From Alteromonadaceae bacterium (GTDB taxonomy: Bacteria > Pseudomonadota > Gammaproteobacteria > Enterobacterales > Alteromonadaceae): DNA of 33,801 nt. The DNA lies in assembly GCA_015487235.1 (NCBI GenBank), contig WFQC01000019.1:1-33801 (forward strand), in the 5' to 3' direction. Below are positions 25,448 to 32,692 of this stretch, piece after piece (the stretch's first letter is position 1; every line of letters starts with the position of its first letter). The translations under genes and the position numbers were made by a program. The notes under the pieces are model-generated. The model saw only the letters and a list, made by a program, of their open reading frames with translations. It made no database searches and was not told the DNA's origin.

Positions 25448-26057
25448 GTTTTCTCACCACATTATTGTCGTAAGTGATATTTTTGGTGAAAATGAAGCAT
25501 TAACAGCAGTTGCATTACAACTCGAAAGCGCCTGTCGCAATGTTAACATTATAACACCTTATACTGCATCCTCACCTGTTTTTTGTGATGAAGAAAGTGC
25601 ATATCAGTTTTTCTTAGCACAAGGAGGTCATTGCCACTATTACCAGCACTTAAAAGCGATGATACGTACAATATCACCACCAATCAGTATAATTGCTTTT
25701 AGTGCAGGAGCAAGCGCCCTATGGCAGCTCGTTGCAGAACAAAAAATAACAGCAGCATTGGGCTTTTATCCTAGCCAAATTAGGCATCATTTAACCTTAG
25801 CGCCACTGTGTCATACTACTTTGGTTTTTCCTGCCTATGAAAACCACTTTTCTGTTGATAATGCCTTAAACTCATTAGCCAAAACCCCTTTACTTCAGTG
25901 CATTCAAACGAAATTTTTGCATGGTTTTATGAACCCTGCATCAATCAATTTTTCTGAAAAGGGTCAAGATCAATATCAAGCCTTTATACAGGCTTGGTTG
26001 CAAGATATAGAAAAGAAGTTAAATAACAAAAAAGATGGGGTGGCTAATGGGACTTGA
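25437..26057 (+). CDS. Alpha/beta hydrolase, dienelactone hydrolase-like
   Basis: The protein has 206 residues from the ATG at 25437. The strand-turn HHIIVVSDIFGENEAL at the start, the nucleophile elbow IIAFSAGASALWQL (Ser, about residue 93) and a late PAYENHFSVD with a candidate catalytic His place it in the alpha/beta hydrolase fold near dienelactone hydrolases. The elbow is AxSxG rather than GxSxG. The substrate is unknown. The start overlaps the upstream membrane-protein gene by 11 bases, so translation is probably coupled. The last seven codons and the stop run into the tRNA-His gene on the other strand (22 bases shared). Confidence 0.72.
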   Translation: MTNKFSHHIIVVSDIFGENEALTAVALQLESACRNVNIITPYTASSPVFCDEESAYQFFLAQGGHCHYYQHLKAMIRTISPPISIIAFSAGASALWQLVAEQKITAALGFYPSQIRHHLTLAPLCHTTLVFPAYENHFSVDNALNSLAKTPLLQCIQTKFLHGFMNPASINFSEKGQDQYQAFIQAWLQDIEKKLNNKKDGVANGT

Positions 26058-26112
26058 ACCCACGACAACCGGAATCACAATCCGGGGCTCTACCAACTGA
26101 GCTATAGCCACC
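26036..26112 (-). tRNA. tRNA-His (GTG)
   Basis: A 77-base tRNA read on the minus strand begins GGTGGCTATAGCTCAG, with the extra G-1 that marks tRNA-His, paired with C73. The anticodon loop is TTGTGAT (anticodon GTG) within a CCGGA/TCCGG stem. The T arm is GTGGGTTCAAGTCCCAT, and CCA is encoded (26036-26038 on the plus strand). T6 follows just after the 3' end at 26029-26034. The 3' end overlaps the alpha/beta hydrolase CDS. Confidence 0.97.
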
Positions 26113-26150
26113 ACTGAGAAATAAGTTTACTGCTTTTCAACAGTGCGCGG

Positions 26151-26180
26151 ATTCTAGCTTAATTTACCCAACGTTGACAA
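26151..26180 (-). promoter_or_regulatory. tRNA-His promoter
   Basis: On the minus strand, TTGTCA (26175-26180) and TAGAAT (26151-26156) are separated by 18 bases and followed by a GC-rich CCGCGCAC discriminator. That discriminator is typical of stable-RNA promoters under stringent control. The mature tRNA starts about 38 bases downstream. Confidence 0.7.
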
Positions 26181-26186
26181 GAAGCT

Positions 26187-26216
26187 TTGTTTAATTTTCT
26201 TGAAATTTGCTAAAAT
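26187..26216 (+). promoter_or_regulatory. Possible promoter of the DUF1285 gene
   Basis: TTGTTT (26187-26192) and TAAAAT (26211-26216) are spaced by 18 bases, 32 bases before the ATG. It is back-to-back with the tRNA-His promoter. Confidence 0.45.
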
Positions 26217-26247
26217 TTAAGTCAATTCTTCATTACGAGTATTATTT

Positions 26248-26778
26248 ATGTCATTAGAAAGTATTGCTAGCCAGCTTGGACAGTCAAAAAATAAGCTACC
26301 ACCTGTTGATGAATGGGATCCTCCTTATTGTGGCGAAATGAATTTAACCATTAAAGCCAATGGTGAATGGTTTTATCAAGGCAGTATTTTTAAGCGCCTT
26401 TCATTAGTGAAATTACTGGCTTCCGTATTGAAAAAAGAAGGTGATGATTATTTTTTAGTAACGCCGGTCGAGAAAATAAAAATACAAGTAGAAGATGCGC
26501 CTTTTATTCTCACCAATTGGCAATGGCAAGATAAACAACAAACAATTATGCAGGTTTGTACAAATTTAGATGACTGCTTTATTTTAGACGACCAGCATCC
26601 CTTATCTATTATTAATGATAATTATTATGTTACTGTACGTCGTAACTTATTAGCAAAAGTTCATCGTAATGTTTATTATCAATGGGTAGATATGGCTCAA
26701 GAAATAACCACAGAAAAAGGCACCAAGCTTGTCATCACTAGTGCCAAACAACAGTTTAGTTTAGGGTATATTAACTAG
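26248..26778 (+). CDS. DUF1285 domain-containing protein
   Basis: The 176-residue soluble protein matches the DUF1285 family over its whole length: LPPVDEWDPPYCGEMNLTIKANGEWFYQGS near the start (residues 17-46), VKLLASVLKKEGDDYFLVTPVEKIKI after it, and YVTVRRNLLAKVHRNVYYQ near the end. The family forms a small two-domain beta fold of unknown cellular role. The ATG at 26248 is the natural N-terminus. It stands alone on the plus strand and converges on hemN with 10 bases between the stops. Confidence 0.9.
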   Translation: MSLESIASQLGQSKNKLPPVDEWDPPYCGEMNLTIKANGEWFYQGSIFKRLSLVKLLASVLKKEGDDYFLVTPVEKIKIQVEDAPFILTNWQWQDKQQTIMQVCTNLDDCFILDDQHPLSIINDNYYVTVRRNLLAKVHRNVYYQWVDMAQEITTEKGTKLVITSAKQQFSLGYIN

Positions 26779-26788
26779 TAGGGTGTAT

Positions 26789-28159
26789 TTATATTACCCG
26801 AGAAAAACGCTGCTGATTAACTTTCTTTTTCATATAAGCATCAAATGACATACAAATATTACGAATAAGTAAACGCGCGCTTTGCTTTACACTAATGGCT
26901 TCATCGGTATTAGTGAGTAAACCATCATCAATAAAGGTTTGTAATTGAGGTAAGTCATGAGCAAAATACTGGTCAAAATCAATTGAGAATTTATTATTAA
27001 TCGCATTTTTACTGACATACAAATTACACATTAATTCACGAATAACTTCACCACGAATGAGATCATCTTCGCTCAAAGTTAACCCTTTCTCAACCGCATG
27101 TTGATGATCATCAATGGCTTGATAATAGTCTTTTAACTCTTTAATGTTTTGACTATAACTGTGACCAATAGCACTGATAGCAGAAACACCTAAACCCAGT
27201 AAATCACAATCACCTTTAGTGGTATAACCCTGAAAATTACGATGTAACACACCACTACGCTGTGCTATGGCTAATTCATCATCAGGTTTAGCGAAATGAT
27301 CCATACCAATAAACTCATAACCGTAATCACACAGGCTTTCAATGGCAAGTTTCATTAAGGCAAATTTTTCATCCACATTCGGTAGCCATTCATCACGTAA
27401 CTTACGTTGTGCAGCAAAACGACTGGGTAAATGCGCATAACTAAATAACGAAATACGATCTGGGTCTATTGCTTGTATTTTGGCTAAGGTTTTAGCAAAG
27501 GTATTCAGTTCTTGGTGAGGCAAGCCATAAATTAAATCTACATTAACTGATTTAAAGCCTACAGTCTTGGCTCGCTGAATAAACTTTTCAATAAATTCAG
27601 TCGACTGCACACGATTAATAGTTTCTTGTACTTTAGCATCAAAATCTTGCACACCAATACTAATACGATTAAAGCCAACACTATAAAGGTGATCGGCCAA
27701 ATCAACATCAATTTCACGCGGATCAACTTCAATGCTCATTTCAAGTTCATCAGCAAAGTTAAAGTGTGTTTTTAATAAATTCACTAATTTACTAATTTGA
27801 GCTTTGGTTAAAAAGGTGGGTGTACCACCACCCCAATGTAATTGTTTAACCGTATAATCGGTAAATAAAGGAGCTCGAGAGGCTATTTCTTGCGCTAAAA
27901 AAGCTAAATAGGTATCAGCTTTATCTCGATGGCGTGTGATCACTTTATTACAGCCACAGTAATAGCAAAGGCTATGACAAAAAGGAATATGCACATAAAG
28001 CGACAAATCACGATTTGGCGAATCAGTTATAGCTTTCGTCAGATCAAGATCAGTAAATTCATCATGAAATTCTAATGCCGTAGGGTATGAAGTGTATCTT
28101 GGGCCACTGGTATTATATTTACTTAATAATTTTTGATCAAAAAATTGGGCTGTTTGCAT
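26789..28159 (-). CDS. hemN: Oxygen-independent coproporphyrinogen III oxidase
   Basis: The protein has 456 residues from MQTAQFFDQKLLSKYN (E. coli HemN 457). I set the start at 28159 because the family begins here and because upstream in-frame ATGs would place coding sequence over a probable promoter. The radical SAM cluster motif is CHSLCYYCGC (Cys61, Cys65, Cys68). SGPRYTSYPTALEF, LHWGGGTPTFL and RISIGVQDFD are family segments. HemN converts coproporphyrinogen III to protoporphyrinogen IX without oxygen. The gene is last in a yihI-DUF2489-hemN run, and an FNR-type site in the gap suggests its own anaerobic control. Confidence 0.96.
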   Translation of the reverse strand: MQTAQFFDQKLLSKYNTSGPRYTSYPTALEFHDEFTDLDLTKAITDSPNRDLSLYVHIPFCHSLCYYCGCNKVITRHRDKADTYLAFLAQEIASRAPLFTDYTVKQLHWGGGTPTFLTKAQISKLVNLLKTHFNFADELEMSIEVDPREIDVDLADHLYSVGFNRISIGVQDFDAKVQETINRVQSTEFIEKFIQRAKTVGFKSVNVDLIYGLPHQELNTFAKTLAKIQAIDPDRISLFSYAHLPSRFAAQRKLRDEWLPNVDEKFALMKLAIESLCDYGYEFIGMDHFAKPDDELAIAQRSGVLHRNFQGYTTKGDCDLLGLGVSAISAIGHSYSQNIKELKDYYQAIDDHQHAVEKGLTLSEDDLIRGEVIRELMCNLYVSKNAINNKFSIDFDQYFAHDLPQLQTFIDDGLLTNTDEAISVKQSARLLIRNICMSFDAYMKKKVNQQRFSRVI

Positions 28160-28187
28160 GATGTTTCTCATTAAAAATAGTGGAGAC

Positions 28188-28228
28188 ATTCTAACAAATG
28201 TTATATATGTCACCTTGATCAAGCGCAA
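28188..28228 (-). promoter_or_regulatory. FNR-type site and -10 upstream of hemN
   Basis: On the minus strand TTGCGCTTGATCAA (28228-28215) has one perfect half (ATCAA) and one degenerate half (TTGCG) of the TTGAT-N4-ATCAA consensus. A TAGAAT -10 (28193-28188) is centred about 31 bases downstream. This places the dyad near -41, the class II activator position. The layout fits oxygen-limited induction of hemN. Confidence 0.55.
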
Positions 28229-28238
28229 AGCTTACAGG

Positions 28239-28718
28239 TTATTTTATCGCTTTTTCGGCTAGTTGCTGTTTAGTAAAGTCAGCAAGTACATCAAGATCAC
28301 TTTTAATGGCATCTTGATATTGGGCTTCAAATTTTATGCGTTCAAAATCTTCTTTCATCCGCTGTTTTTTTTCCAAGCCCTTACGCTGATCTAAAATAGC
28401 CATGTGTTTAATACTATTATACAAACCGAATATGGCAGGAAATTGCAGTTGATGATCGGAAGACGTTTTCAGTGCGTTTAAGAGCACACTTAAACGCCAG
28501 CACCCCTCTGAAAGTTCACATTGCTCAACTTGCATCGCTCGCACGATTAAAGCAACACTAGTGAGTATTTTATGATCATGAGCATTGAGCTCTGCCTGTT
28601 GCTTTTGCTCTGCTATTTTTATCGCTTCAGTTTGTTTTTTTAGCTGCCACAATAATTTCGCAGCATAAATAGCCAGTGCTGAAATAATAAGAGAGGCAAG
28701 TACAATCCAAATATTCAT
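28239..28718 (-). CDS. DUF2489 domain-containing protein
   Basis: The 159-residue protein has one N-terminal membrane segment (residues 3-23). A charged, probably helical region follows, with the family segment HDHKILTSVALIVRAMQVEQCELSEGCWRLSVLL. This is DUF2489, regularly found between yihI and hemN in gammaproteobacteria; the role is unknown. The C-terminal third (KKQRMKEDFERIKFEAQYQD) looks coiled. It starts 19 bases after yihI and ends 79 bases before the hemN start. Confidence 0.87.
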   Translation of the reverse strand: MNIWIVLASLIISALAIYAAKLLWQLKKQTEAIKIAEQKQQAELNAHDHKILTSVALIVRAMQVEQCELSEGCWRLSVLLNALKTSSDHQLQFPAIFGLYNSIKHMAILDQRKGLEKKQRMKEDFERIKFEAQYQDAIKSDLDVLADFTKQQLAEKAIK

Positions 28719-28737
28719 CTTTTACCTTTACAAGTTA

Positions 28738-29361
28738 TTATTTTGACAAATCATCATTGAGATCATCAATAAAATCATTGCTATCAAGCTTGTCCCAGAG
28801 CGCATCTTCATCAAGTTCACCCGGCTCTGCAACTGAGTCATCACCTTGTTCGCCATATTCAATACCTAATAACAAACAAAGTTCCTGATGACGTTCCATT
28901 TTATCATTAAAATAAATAATCTCTTCTTCACTTATTTCAAACTCGGCTTTTGCAGAAATAGTATGAAGTTTTTCATCTTGTTCAATCGCTGTTAATTCAG
29001 CCATCAAGGCATCTTCATCAATAATAATTTCGTCGACTAAACTTTCTTCTACTAAGCTTTCTTCTTCCACAAAATGAATAGGCGCAATATCTACCTTACT
29101 CGGTATTTTTTCTACTGTGGTTTTCTTTTCATGCGTTTCTTTTATAAGCACTATCGGCTTTTTACTGCCAATACGGGGATCTTTCTGAATTGATGAAGAG
29201 GTTTTTTTCACTTTTTTTTGTGCTTCAAGCTGACGATTACCCGGTTTTTTACCCGTGAGTTTTTTAGTGCGCTTTTCAACTTGCGACAATTCCTTTTTAC
29301 TAAGCTTAGGCTTAGCTTTAGGTGCAGTTGCTGGTTTTCTAGATTTTTTAGTACGAGACAT
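28738..29361 (-). CDS. yihI: Der GTPase-activating protein YihI
   Basis: The 207-residue protein is somewhat longer than E. coli YihI (169). It has a basic, Lys-rich N-terminus (MSRTKKSRKPATAPKAKPKL; KRTKKLTGKKPGNRQLEAQ) and a very acidic C-terminal half, the two-part charge layout of YihI. The conserved NDKMERHQELCLLLGIEYGE and DALWDKLDSNDFIDDLND end the protein. YihI stimulates the ribosome-assembly GTPase Der. The expansion lies in the variable middle (residues 75-115). It is first in the run with DUF2489 and hemN, and directly downstream of the probable Csr-type sRNA, the order known from E. coli csrC-yihI-hemN. Confidence 0.92.
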   Translation of the reverse strand: MSRTKKSRKPATAPKAKPKLSKKELSQVEKRTKKLTGKKPGNRQLEAQKKVKKTSSSIQKDPRIGSKKPIVLIKETHEKKTTVEKIPSKVDIAPIHFVEEESLVEESLVDEIIIDEDALMAELTAIEQDEKLHTISAKAEFEISEEEIIYFNDKMERHQELCLLLGIEYGEQGDDSVAEPGELDEDALWDKLDSNDFIDDLNDDLSK

Positions 29362-29447
29362 GAACTATGCTTAACTTTAGTTGACTAAACGGTATAAGGA
29401 GTATTTTACGCTAAATTAAAAGAAATATCTTGAAGAAAATCGGGAAA

Positions 29448-29785
29448 TAAAAAAGCGATAGCTAACTGCTATCGCCGATGGAGAAATTTGTGACTAAGTC
29501 TCAAACTCTTTATTCCAATTCTTGTTTGGCTATCCTAACCAAATAGTACAGTCCCTGTTTACAGTGACATATTCCTAGTTATTATTAACGTTTCCTTACC
29601 TTGTTTATTGTTCTCGGTCTTCCTGACGCCTTATGATCTATCCTTAATGCCCTCTGGACTAGCTTTAAAGTATCTTCCTGATTACTATAGTAAACCATCC
29701 GTATTTCAAATAAAGTGCATTCAATGAATGCCAACTTTCCAATGTCAAATTTCCTTGTTTTATTTTGTGCTACTTAGTAGCTGCT
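29448..29785 (-). ncRNA. csrC: CsrB/CsrC-family regulatory RNA
   Basis: About 340 bases on the minus strand carry at least 11 GGA-type motifs, near 29753, 29739, 29699, 29677, 29642, 29622, 29594, 29574, 29554, 29534 and 29515. Several sit in hairpin loops: GTC-AGGAA-GAC, ATC-AGGAA-GAT, and a TTTGGTT/AGCCAAA-type stem with loop AGGAT. This is the layout of RNAs that sequester the translational regulator CsrA. A perfect terminator ends the transcript. The locus is directly upstream of yihI, where csrC lies in E. coli. The 5' end is estimated from a TTGCTC/TAAAGT promoter-like pair. No ORF competes for the region. Confidence 0.8.
29449..29475 (-). terminator. Terminator of the Csr-type sRNA
   Basis: On the minus strand GCGATAGC (29475-29468) and GCTATCGC (29462-29455) form a perfect 8-bp stem with an AGTTA loop, followed by TTTTTTATTT. 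It ends a transcript that comes from the non-coding region, not from a CDS, and is the first sign of the sRNA. Confidence 0.92.
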
Positions 29786-29789
29786 CATT

Positions 29790-29817
29790 ACTTTACCTAT
29801 CTTAAAAAATTGAGCAA
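29790..29817 (-). promoter_or_regulatory. Putative promoter of the Csr-type sRNA
   Basis: TTGCTC (29817-29812) and TAAAGT (29795-29790) are spaced by 16 bases on the minus strand. Transcription would begin around 29783-29785. About 125 bases further upstream lies TGTAAG (29946-29941), a half of the TGTAAG-N6-CTTACA site used by GacA/UvrY regulators; the second half is not recognisable. Confidence 0.4.
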
Positions 29818-30080
29818 GACTTTTTTTGCTCTTTTTTTAAACAAAAAAGAGCAAATTGAATTAATTGATTGTTTTATATAATTAATTTTATTAAATATTT
29901 AGTAACATTTTTTTCAAAAAATTAAGAAAATGGGCAATGTCTTACAAATTTTAGGGCAATTAGCGCAAAGATTTTATTACGAAGAACTTCGTTTTCCAGG
30001 GAAAAATAATCTTTAAATTACAATAAGTTATTAGCCTTCCCTTTATTAGCTTTGGCTTAATTAATGTTGTTTGATCTCAT

Positions 30081-30112
30081 AAATTAAGGTTGGCAAATAC
30101 CAACCTTAATTT
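30081..30112. terminator. Terminator after the VOC gene
   Basis: A perfect 13-bp stem (AAATTAAGGTTGG 30081-30093, CCAACCTTAATTT 30100-30112) has a CAAATA loop. It lies 12 bases after the stop codon of the VOC-family gene. The T-rich outer arm serves as a short U-tract on the minus strand. Confidence 0.8.
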
Positions 30113-30124
30113 CACAATAATGGC

Positions 30125-30655
30125 TTAACCTTGCTCATGCAACCATGCTGCATGGCGAGGTGCTCGCTTCGTTTTTGACCATTCCTCAATCATCGCAGGA
30201 GCAACGTCATTTAACTGTTTATATTGCTCTGCCGTACCAGTATTTGCGGCTAATTCTAAACGGTGACCATTGGGATCAAAAAAGTAAATCGATTTAAATA
30301 TACCATGATTTACTGGGCCTAACACTTCAACCCCTTTGCTTTCTAAATGCGTTTTAGCCGCAATTAATGCATCTAAATCAGCTACACGCAAAGCTAAGTG
30401 TTGTACCCATGCTGGAGTATTTTCATCTCGTCCCATGTCTGGTGAGTTCGGAATTTCAAAAAAAGCTAAAATATTTTCGTTACCAGCATCAAGAAAAATA
30501 TGCATATAAGGATCTGGCGCTTTAGTAGAAGGCACTTCATTCTCTGCAATCGCCAAAACCAAATCCATATTTAACATTTCTTTATACCAATCAGTTGTTT
30601 CTTTGGCATCTTTACAACGGTATGCAACATGGTGAATTTTTTCTATTTTGATCAT
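30125..30655 (-). CDS. VOC (glyoxalase/dioxygenase) family protein
   Basis: The 176-residue protein has two beta-alpha-beta-beta-beta modules of the vicinal oxygen chelate fold. The first begins IEKIHHVAYRCKDAKETTDWYKE (residues 4-26) with a candidate metal His. The second has WVQHLALRVADLDAL and ends YFFDPNGHRLELAANTGT with the conserved Glu. Metal ligands of this kind are found in glyoxalases, extradiol dioxygenases and related enzymes; the substrate cannot be read from the sequence. The C-terminal 25 residues (MIEEWSKTKRAPRHAAWLHEQG) extend beyond the core. It stands alone, with AGGT before the ATG and its own terminator. Confidence 0.85.
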   Translation of the reverse strand: MIKIEKIHHVAYRCKDAKETTDWYKEMLNMDLVLAIAENEVPSTKAPDPYMHIFLDAGNENILAFFEIPNSPDMGRDENTPAWVQHLALRVADLDALIAAKTHLESKGVEVLGPVNHGIFKSIYFFDPNGHRLELAANTGTAEQYKQLNDVAPAMIEEWSKTKRAPRHAAWLHEQG

Positions 30656-30847
30656 ACAAACCTACTTTTAACAAACAATGACAATGTAATAGCGCTTTTT
30701 TACCATAGAAGGTTCAACAGCCCTAATTTTCATTAAAATTGTATTTAGCGCATTCGTCAGATATTCAATACGCTTGTATAATAATATTTACAACAATGTT
30801 ATTACCTTTTAAAATCAATAATATAAACTAAAAAACTACCTAGAACA

Positions 30848-32629
30848 TCAATAGATCTTAGTCCATTTTTCATTTAACGATTCATCTTTTATGGTAACTT
30901 CAATAGCTTTTAGCGGTGAATCAATAAAGCGCAATTGGCTGTGCTGTAATTGATCATCTCTAAAATAAATACAGCTAACCAGTTGATTTTTATTTAAATG
31001 ATCTGCAAGTTGTTGTAATGACTTTGCCGTAACTTTGATATTATCTACGGCAATTAATAAATCATTTACCGCGAGACCAGCTTCAGCTGCCGGTGAATCT
31101 TCAAGTACTTGGGTTATTTTTACACCTAAATTTTGCGTTTGATACATTGCACCTAAAAAGGGTGCATAGTCTGTTTGCTCGGTTGTTTCTAAGCTATTAA
31201 GCTTTTTATACTTCACTTTATTGTAAGCAATACCAACGTCTGCAAGCAGACTAGTTAAGTCAACTCGTTGAGCTTTATTGAGTAAAGCTAGCAATTCATT
31301 CGAGATATCTTCTTCGCATAATATATTGATAATATTAATATAATCTTGTAATTCTGTCCCGCGTTGTAGTCGACCAAAATGTATCCACAGCTCGCGCATT
31401 AGGGTGTCTAAGCTATATTTTCCTTGTGATTTTTGACGAATCGTTAAATCTAACCATAAAGCAATGAGTGAGCCTTTTGTGTAATAACTGACAATATTAT
31501 TAATGGCATCAGCCCCTTGCTGATAAAATTTGGTCCAAGTATAGAAGCTCGATGCGATAACACTTTGTTTTAACTCTCCTTGACCTCGAAAAACGCGTGT
31601 CGCTGTTTTGCTCAGTAATTTGAGGTAATCTTCAAAGCTGATAATGCCCGCTCTAAATAAAGAAAAATCATCATAATAAGAAGTAATACCTTCATAAGCC
31701 CACAGTTGTGTTGTATAGACTTCTTGTTGCAGATTATAGGGTGTAAATTCTTTTGGCTTAATACGGCAAACATTCCAAGCATGAAAGTATTCATGAGCAC
31801 ATAAGCTTAAAAAAGTTTTGTAATTATCACTGAGCTCTTCAGGTTTATTTGGGTTAGGTAAATCGAAACGACTTGCTTGTAATATTGTCGAATTTTTATG
31901 CTCTAAACCACCAAAACCTTCGGCGACTAAGTGTGTTATAAACCAATACTCTTTAAAAGGAGCTTCTGTAAATAAATTGATATGATGTTGACATAATTTA
32001 GCAACATCACCAACAATACGTTCACGATCGCCATAATGTGGGCCTGAAAACACCATATGATGTTTGATGCCTTCAACAGTAAACTCAATAACATCAAAGT
32101 TGCCTAACTCTACTGGGCAATCAATTAAATGAGCGTAATTTTCAGCTATATAATCACCAAATTCATATTTTTCGGTGCTATTAGCGCGTGTTAACCCTGT
32201 TGCGACACGCCAGTTTTCAACGGCTATTGGCGCATGAATTGTCAGCCTACAAGGTTGATGTTTTAATGCTTCTATTGCTAAAAAGGTTGAGCTACCATTG
32301 AAAAAGCCACGTAAATTATCTAAATAAGCTGTTCTAACAGAGAGATCAAAGGCATAGACTTGATATTCAATAACAATCTCTTCATCTATAGCACTAACCT
32401 GCCAGCTTTGTTTATCAAGCGCTACCAATTCAAGCGCTACCCCTGCGGCACTTTTAGCACTGATTTGCACAATATTTTTGGCAAAATCACGGATCATATA
32501 ACTACCAGGTAACCATGCGGGCAGAGATAATTGATAGCTTTGATCAGCGTGACTTGAGAATGAAAGCTCAACCTTAAATAAATGATTGTTGAGGTCAAAA
32601 GGTGTTATTTGATAGTGAATATTACTCAT
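30848..32629 (-). CDS. M61 family metallopeptidase with PDZ domain
   Basis: The protein has 593 residues from MSNIHYQITPFDLNNHLF at 32629. A longer frame to 32662 would encode the purU terminator hairpin and is unlikely. An N-terminal beta domain contains LSLPAWLPGSYMIRDFAKNI. The catalytic domain has the zinc motif HEYFHAWN with downstream Glu in LWAYEGITSYYDD. A C-terminal PDZ domain follows (VLEDSPAAEAGLAVNDLLIA, near residue 510). M61 enzymes are glycyl aminopeptidases. There is no signal peptide, so it is probably cytosolic. The ATG directly follows the U-run of the upstream terminator, and no Shine-Dalgarno is visible. Confidence 0.9.
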   Translation of the reverse strand: MSNIHYQITPFDLNNHLFKVELSFSSHADQSYQLSLPAWLPGSYMIRDFAKNIVQISAKSAAGVALELVALDKQSWQVSAIDEEIVIEYQVYAFDLSVRTAYLDNLRGFFNGSSTFLAIEALKHQPCRLTIHAPIAVENWRVATGLTRANSTEKYEFGDYIAENYAHLIDCPVELGNFDVIEFTVEGIKHHMVFSGPHYGDRERIVGDVAKLCQHHINLFTEAPFKEYWFITHLVAEGFGGLEHKNSTILQASRFDLPNPNKPEELSDNYKTFLSLCAHEYFHAWNVCRIKPKEFTPYNLQQEVYTTQLWAYEGITSYYDDFSLFRAGIISFEDYLKLLSKTATRVFRGQGELKQSVIASSFYTWTKFYQQGADAINNIVSYYTKGSLIALWLDLTIRQKSQGKYSLDTLMRELWIHFGRLQRGTELQDYINIINILCEEDISNELLALLNKAQRVDLTSLLADVGIAYNKVKYKKLNSLETTEQTDYAPFLGAMYQTQNLGVKITQVLEDSPAAEAGLAVNDLLIAVDNIKVTAKSLQQLADHLNKNQLVSCIYFRDDQLQHSQLRFIDSPLKAIEVTIKDESLNEKWTKIY

Positions 32630-32662
32630 AAAAAATGCTGAAATAGTAAAATATTTCAGCAT
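32630..32662 (-). terminator. purU terminator abutting the M61 start
   Basis: On the minus strand ATGCTGAAATA (32662-32652) and TATTTCAGCAT (32645-32635) form a perfect 11-bp stem with a TTTTAC loop, followed by TTTTT (32634-32630). The next three bases are the M61 start codon. The purU stop codon is 30 bases upstream. Confidence 0.85.
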
Positions 32663-32692
32663 TATGCAAGGCTAGTCGTGTGAGCTCAAGTT

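Larger units (their letters stand above)
29362..30124. other. 763-base non-coding region upstream of yihI
   Basis: Besides the Csr-type sRNA (29448-29785) and the terminator of the VOC gene (30081-30112), it contains a 13-bp inverted repeat (29825-29837 with 29843-29855). A nested hairpin spans 29967-30014 (outer AAAGATT/AATCTTT, inner ACGAAG/CTTCGT). The stretch 29860-29940 is very AT-rich. No ORF is supported. Confidence 0.6.

Noticed and set aside
26774-26796. GGGT/ACCC hairpin between the DUF1285 gene and hemN
   Set aside because: Only about five pairs and no T-tract, so it does not meet a fair terminator standard.
28160-28228. Upstream extension of hemN
   Set aside because: It would code through the FNR-type site and -10; HemN homologues begin at the 28159 ATG.
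32630-32662. N-terminal extension of the M61 protein (MLKYFTISAFF)
   Set aside because: These codons are the purU terminator hairpin; family members start near MSNIHY.
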